Shown here in pieces: positions 6,401-7,309 of a stretch of 7,309 bases of DNA; within the stretch, counting starts at the first letter, position 1; each line of letters starts with the position of its first letter. The notes beneath the pieces were generated by a model. That model ran no database searches and was not told where the DNA came from. It saw only the letters and a list, made by a program, of their open reading frames with translations. Source of the stretch: JBNJGB01 sp051747385 (GTDB taxonomy: Bacteria; Myxococcota_A; UBA9042; PHBI01; JACKFB01); the NCBI GenBank assembly GCA_051747385.1, contig JBNJGB010000071.1, forward strand, positions 1 to 7,309, in the 5' to 3' direction. The translations under genes and the position numbers were made by a program.

Positions 6401-6628
6401 ATGGTCCGAGAGCTCGAGCGCCTGGTCGATCGCGCGGTGCGTGAGGCGCACCGGCGGGGCGGCCACCTGGCCTCCGTCACCCTCTCGGGGGGCGAGGGGC
6501 CGAGCGCCGTGCTCCGCCTCACCCGCGAGCTCTTGCACCGCCGTGGCTTCGACGACGTCCCGGTCTCCGTGGAGGATCCCCACGGGAGGTTGCGCCTGGT
6601 CCTCGTGGAGATGCGCCCGGAGGATTGA
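6401..6628 (+). CDS. Small unrecognised protein, 75 aa
   Basis: I do not recognise the family. The protein is short, charged and soluble-looking: an amphipathic helix (about 1-20, LERLVDRAVREAHRRG), a strand-like stretch (SVTLSGG), a second helix (about 35-48), then two strands ending in LRLVLVEM. It has no cysteine, signal peptide or membrane segment. An alpha/beta fold that binds a partner is plausible but not shown. Evidence that it is real: GGAGG at 6387-6391 with a 9-base gap to ATG, third positions over 90 percent G or C, and a sigma-54-like promoter at a natural distance. It is divergent from the regulator gene and may belong to the same regulon. A hairpin (6625-6632 with 6636-6643, one G-U pair) overlaps its stop codon. 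Confidence 0.72.
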   Translation: MVRELERLVDRAVREAHRRGGHLASVTLSGGEGPSAVLRLTRELLHRRGFDDVPVSVEDPHGRLRLVLVEMRPED

Positions 6629-6668
6629 GTCGTCTCGGCTCAAAGGGTGTCGTCTCCTCACACTGGAA

Positions 6669-6688
6669 CGGCCCCCGGGCGGGGGCCG
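6669..6688. terminator. GC-rich hairpin after the small gene
   Basis: CGGCCCCC (6669-6676) and GGGGGCCG (6681-6688) form a perfect 8-bp stem with a GGGC loop, 40 bases beyond the small gene's stop. No U-run follows on either strand. It may end transcription of the small gene, or be part of a minus-strand transcript starting near 6703. Confidence 0.45.
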
Positions 6689-6714
6689 AAGCCTCTGGCT
6701 CGCCCCGTGTGTAT

Positions 6715-6729
6715 GCACGCACTGTGCCA
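6715..6729 (-). promoter_or_regulatory. Orphan sigma-54-like site on the minus strand
   Basis: On the minus strand this reads TGGCAC-AGTGC-GTGC, then AT. It has the complete -24 hexamer and the -12 GC at correct spacing, with one mismatch in TTGC. A transcript would start near 6703 and run antisense through the small gene toward the regulator gene, whose ATG is about 410 bases downstream. It could drive a long-leader regulator mRNA or an antisense RNA, or be a chance match. Confidence 0.45.
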
Positions 6730-6749
6730 AATGGAACAGTGGGGGCTGT

Positions 6750-6794
6750 CACACGCGCAGGCATGTCGACGGGCGAGGTCGCCCTGCGCGTGTG
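6750..6794. repeat. 12-bp inverted repeat beside the orphan sigma-54-like site
   Basis: CACACGCGCAGG (6750-6761) is perfectly repeated in inverse as CCTGCGCGTGTG (6783-6794), with 21 bases between. A second stem, GGGCGA (6771-6776) with TCGCCC (6779-6784), sits inside and would compete for the last two bases. It lies about 47-91 bases upstream of the predicted minus-strand start near 6703, so it could be an activator binding site. As RNA it could form alternative structures. Confidence 0.6.
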
Positions 6795-6908
6795 TGGGGG
6801 ATATAACACATCCACCCCTCGGATGTGGGCTTTCCCGTTCACCTCTTCAGGATCGCCTCCGCCCCCGGCGGACCTCGCCCCTCGCGTCCCATCCGTCGCG
6901 GGCAAGAT

Positions 6909-6963
6909 GAGGCTGTCGCGTGGAGGGTCGGCTGCCTCCTCGCGAGGGTATGGCGACAGCCTC
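6909..6963. repeat. 11-bp inverted repeat enclosing one copy of a direct repeat
   Basis: GAGGCTGTCGC (6909-6919) and GCGACAGCCTC (6953-6963) are perfect inverse copies. Between them lies a CTCGCGAG self-complementary core. The right part (6929-6963) is also the first copy of a 35-bp direct repeat found again at 7030-7064. Confidence 0.8.
6929..6963 (+). repeat. 35-bp direct repeat, copy A
   Basis: This segment begins CGGCTGCCTCCTCGCGAGGG and ends GCGACAGCCTC. It matches 7030-7064 at 34 of 35 positions; the single difference is T here and C there, just before ATGG. The two copies start 101 bp apart, with a GC-rich palindrome between them. Confidence 0.9.
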
Positions 6964-7000
6964 AAGACGCCCGCCATCCAAGGGGCCCGTGGCCTGGGAG

Positions 7001-7019
7001 CGCGGGCGCCCCGCCCGCG
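7001..7019. repeat. GC-rich intergenic palindrome
   Basis: CGCGGGCG (7001-7008), CCC, then CGCCCGCG (7012-7019) form a perfect 8-bp inverted repeat. With the preceding GGGAG, it resembles in form and orientation the palindrome at 268-287. Such elements recur many times in some environmental genomes; copy number here cannot be judged. Confidence 0.75.
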
Positions 7020-7029
7020 AACACGGAGC

Positions 7030-7064
7030 CGGCTGCCTCCTCGCGAGGGCATGGCGACAGCCTC
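7030..7064 (+). repeat. 35-bp direct repeat, copy B
   Basis: This is the second copy of the repeat at 6929-6963, with one mismatch. Overlapping its end, a 16-base unit GCCTCGTCCCGCCCGC occurs at 7060-7075 and again at 7091-7106. This adds to a nested, degenerate repeat patch. Confidence 0.9.
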
Positions 7065-7210
7065 GTCCCGCCCGCGAAGACGGGCCCGCTGCCTCGTCCC
7101 GCCCGCCAGGGGAGCCGCCGTCCGCGGCGGCGATGGACGCGCCTCGGGAGTTCAGGCCGTGTCGGCGGGAGGGGCTGCCGCAGCGGCCGCGTGGGCTGGA
7201 GCCGCTGGTT

Positions 7211-7309
7211 CAGGCAAGGGCAAGGGCAAGGGCAAAGAAGCTATGAGCGGGCACCAGGTTGGTAACCTCGAGTTGAACCAAAACGGTGGAGGCCCAGATG
7301 ACCCTGATG
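7211..7309. repeat. Right arm of a perfect 99-bp terminal inverted repeat
   Basis: This is the exact reverse complement of 1-99, again with the hexamer (GGCAAG/GGGCAA phase, about 7212-7236) at its inner side. An ATG at 7243 opens a 22-codon frame (MSGHQVGNLELNQNGG and onward) that runs off the edge. Codons there are less GC-rich than in the neighbouring genes, and the upstream ribosome site is poor. It may be the beginning of a repeated gene or a non-coding repeat. Confidence 0.95.

Larger units (their letters stand above)
6629..7210. other. Gene-free 3' stretch with hairpins and short repeats
   Basis: No convincing coding region is seen in about 580 bp; the open frames here are low-complexity, Arg/Pro/Gly-rich and have no plausible ribosome sites or families. 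The first part (to about 6800) carries regulatory-looking signals: a hairpin, an orphan sigma-54-like site and a long inverted repeat, listed separately. The part from about 6900 is a patch of short direct and inverted GC-rich repeats that resembles the 100-336 patch at the other end. Confidence 0.65.

Noticed and set aside
6293..6730. A minus-strand open frame whose stop overlaps the activator ATG, suggesting an upstream operon gene
   Set aside because: It is antisense to the small gene at 6401-6628, which has far higher third-position GC and a strong ribosome site. The minus-strand product is rich in His, Arg, Pro and Ala and looks like a shadow.
6900..7110. Repeat cluster considered as a CRISPR array
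   Set aside because: There are only two copies of the longest repeat, with a 66-bp gap that itself contains palindromes; there is no regular spacing and no cas gene.

Overview
The window reads as a compact stress-response island from a high-GC, Gram-negative-type bacterium. The evidence is an outer-membrane beta-barrel gene, strong GC bias at third codon positions, good Shine-Dalgarno (SD) sites and sigma-54-type regulation. The phylum cannot be fixed from the sequence. The GC-rich palindromic intergenic repeats at both ends resemble those of environmental lineages such as Planctomycetota, but that is only a weak hint.

Layout. Positions 1-370 hold one arm of a perfect 99-bp terminal inverted repeat, intergenic repeats and a strong hairpin. 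Then come an alginate-export-family porin (371-1639, minus) and a divergent control region with two facing sigma-54-type promoters (about 1640-1890). Next is a RIC/YtfE/ScdA-type di-iron hemerythrin protein (1891-2580, plus). A further perfect sigma-54 promoter (2691-2705) precedes a tightly coupled operon of two universal stress proteins and a soluble PAS histidine kinase (2757-4733, plus). A full-length NtrC-type sigma-54 activator follows, convergent to the kinase (4893-6293, minus). Divergent from it is a small unrecognised protein of 75 aa (6401-6628, plus) with its own sigma-54-like promoter. The last 680 bp contain no convincing gene. They hold a hairpin, an orphan minus-strand sigma-54-like site beside a 12-bp inverted repeat, a set of short repeats, and the second 99-bp arm.

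How the genes may work together (inference). The soluble kinase (PAS, H157) would phosphorylate the activator (D53), which would then open sigma-54 promoters. Promoter-like TGGCAC-N5-TTGC elements lie at natural distances before the porin, the hemerythrin protein, the stress-protein/kinase operon and the small gene, so most of the window looks like one local regulon with positive feedback on its own kinase. Stress proteins plus an iron-centre protein suggest a redox, nitrosative or energy-limitation signal. Two oddities stand out. The RIC-like protein keeps all six expected di-iron ligands but lacks the N-terminal Cys-Cys pair. The sequence also ends at both sides in the same 99-bp repeat, which may mark an assembly-graph boundary, an invertible segment or copies of a dispersed element.
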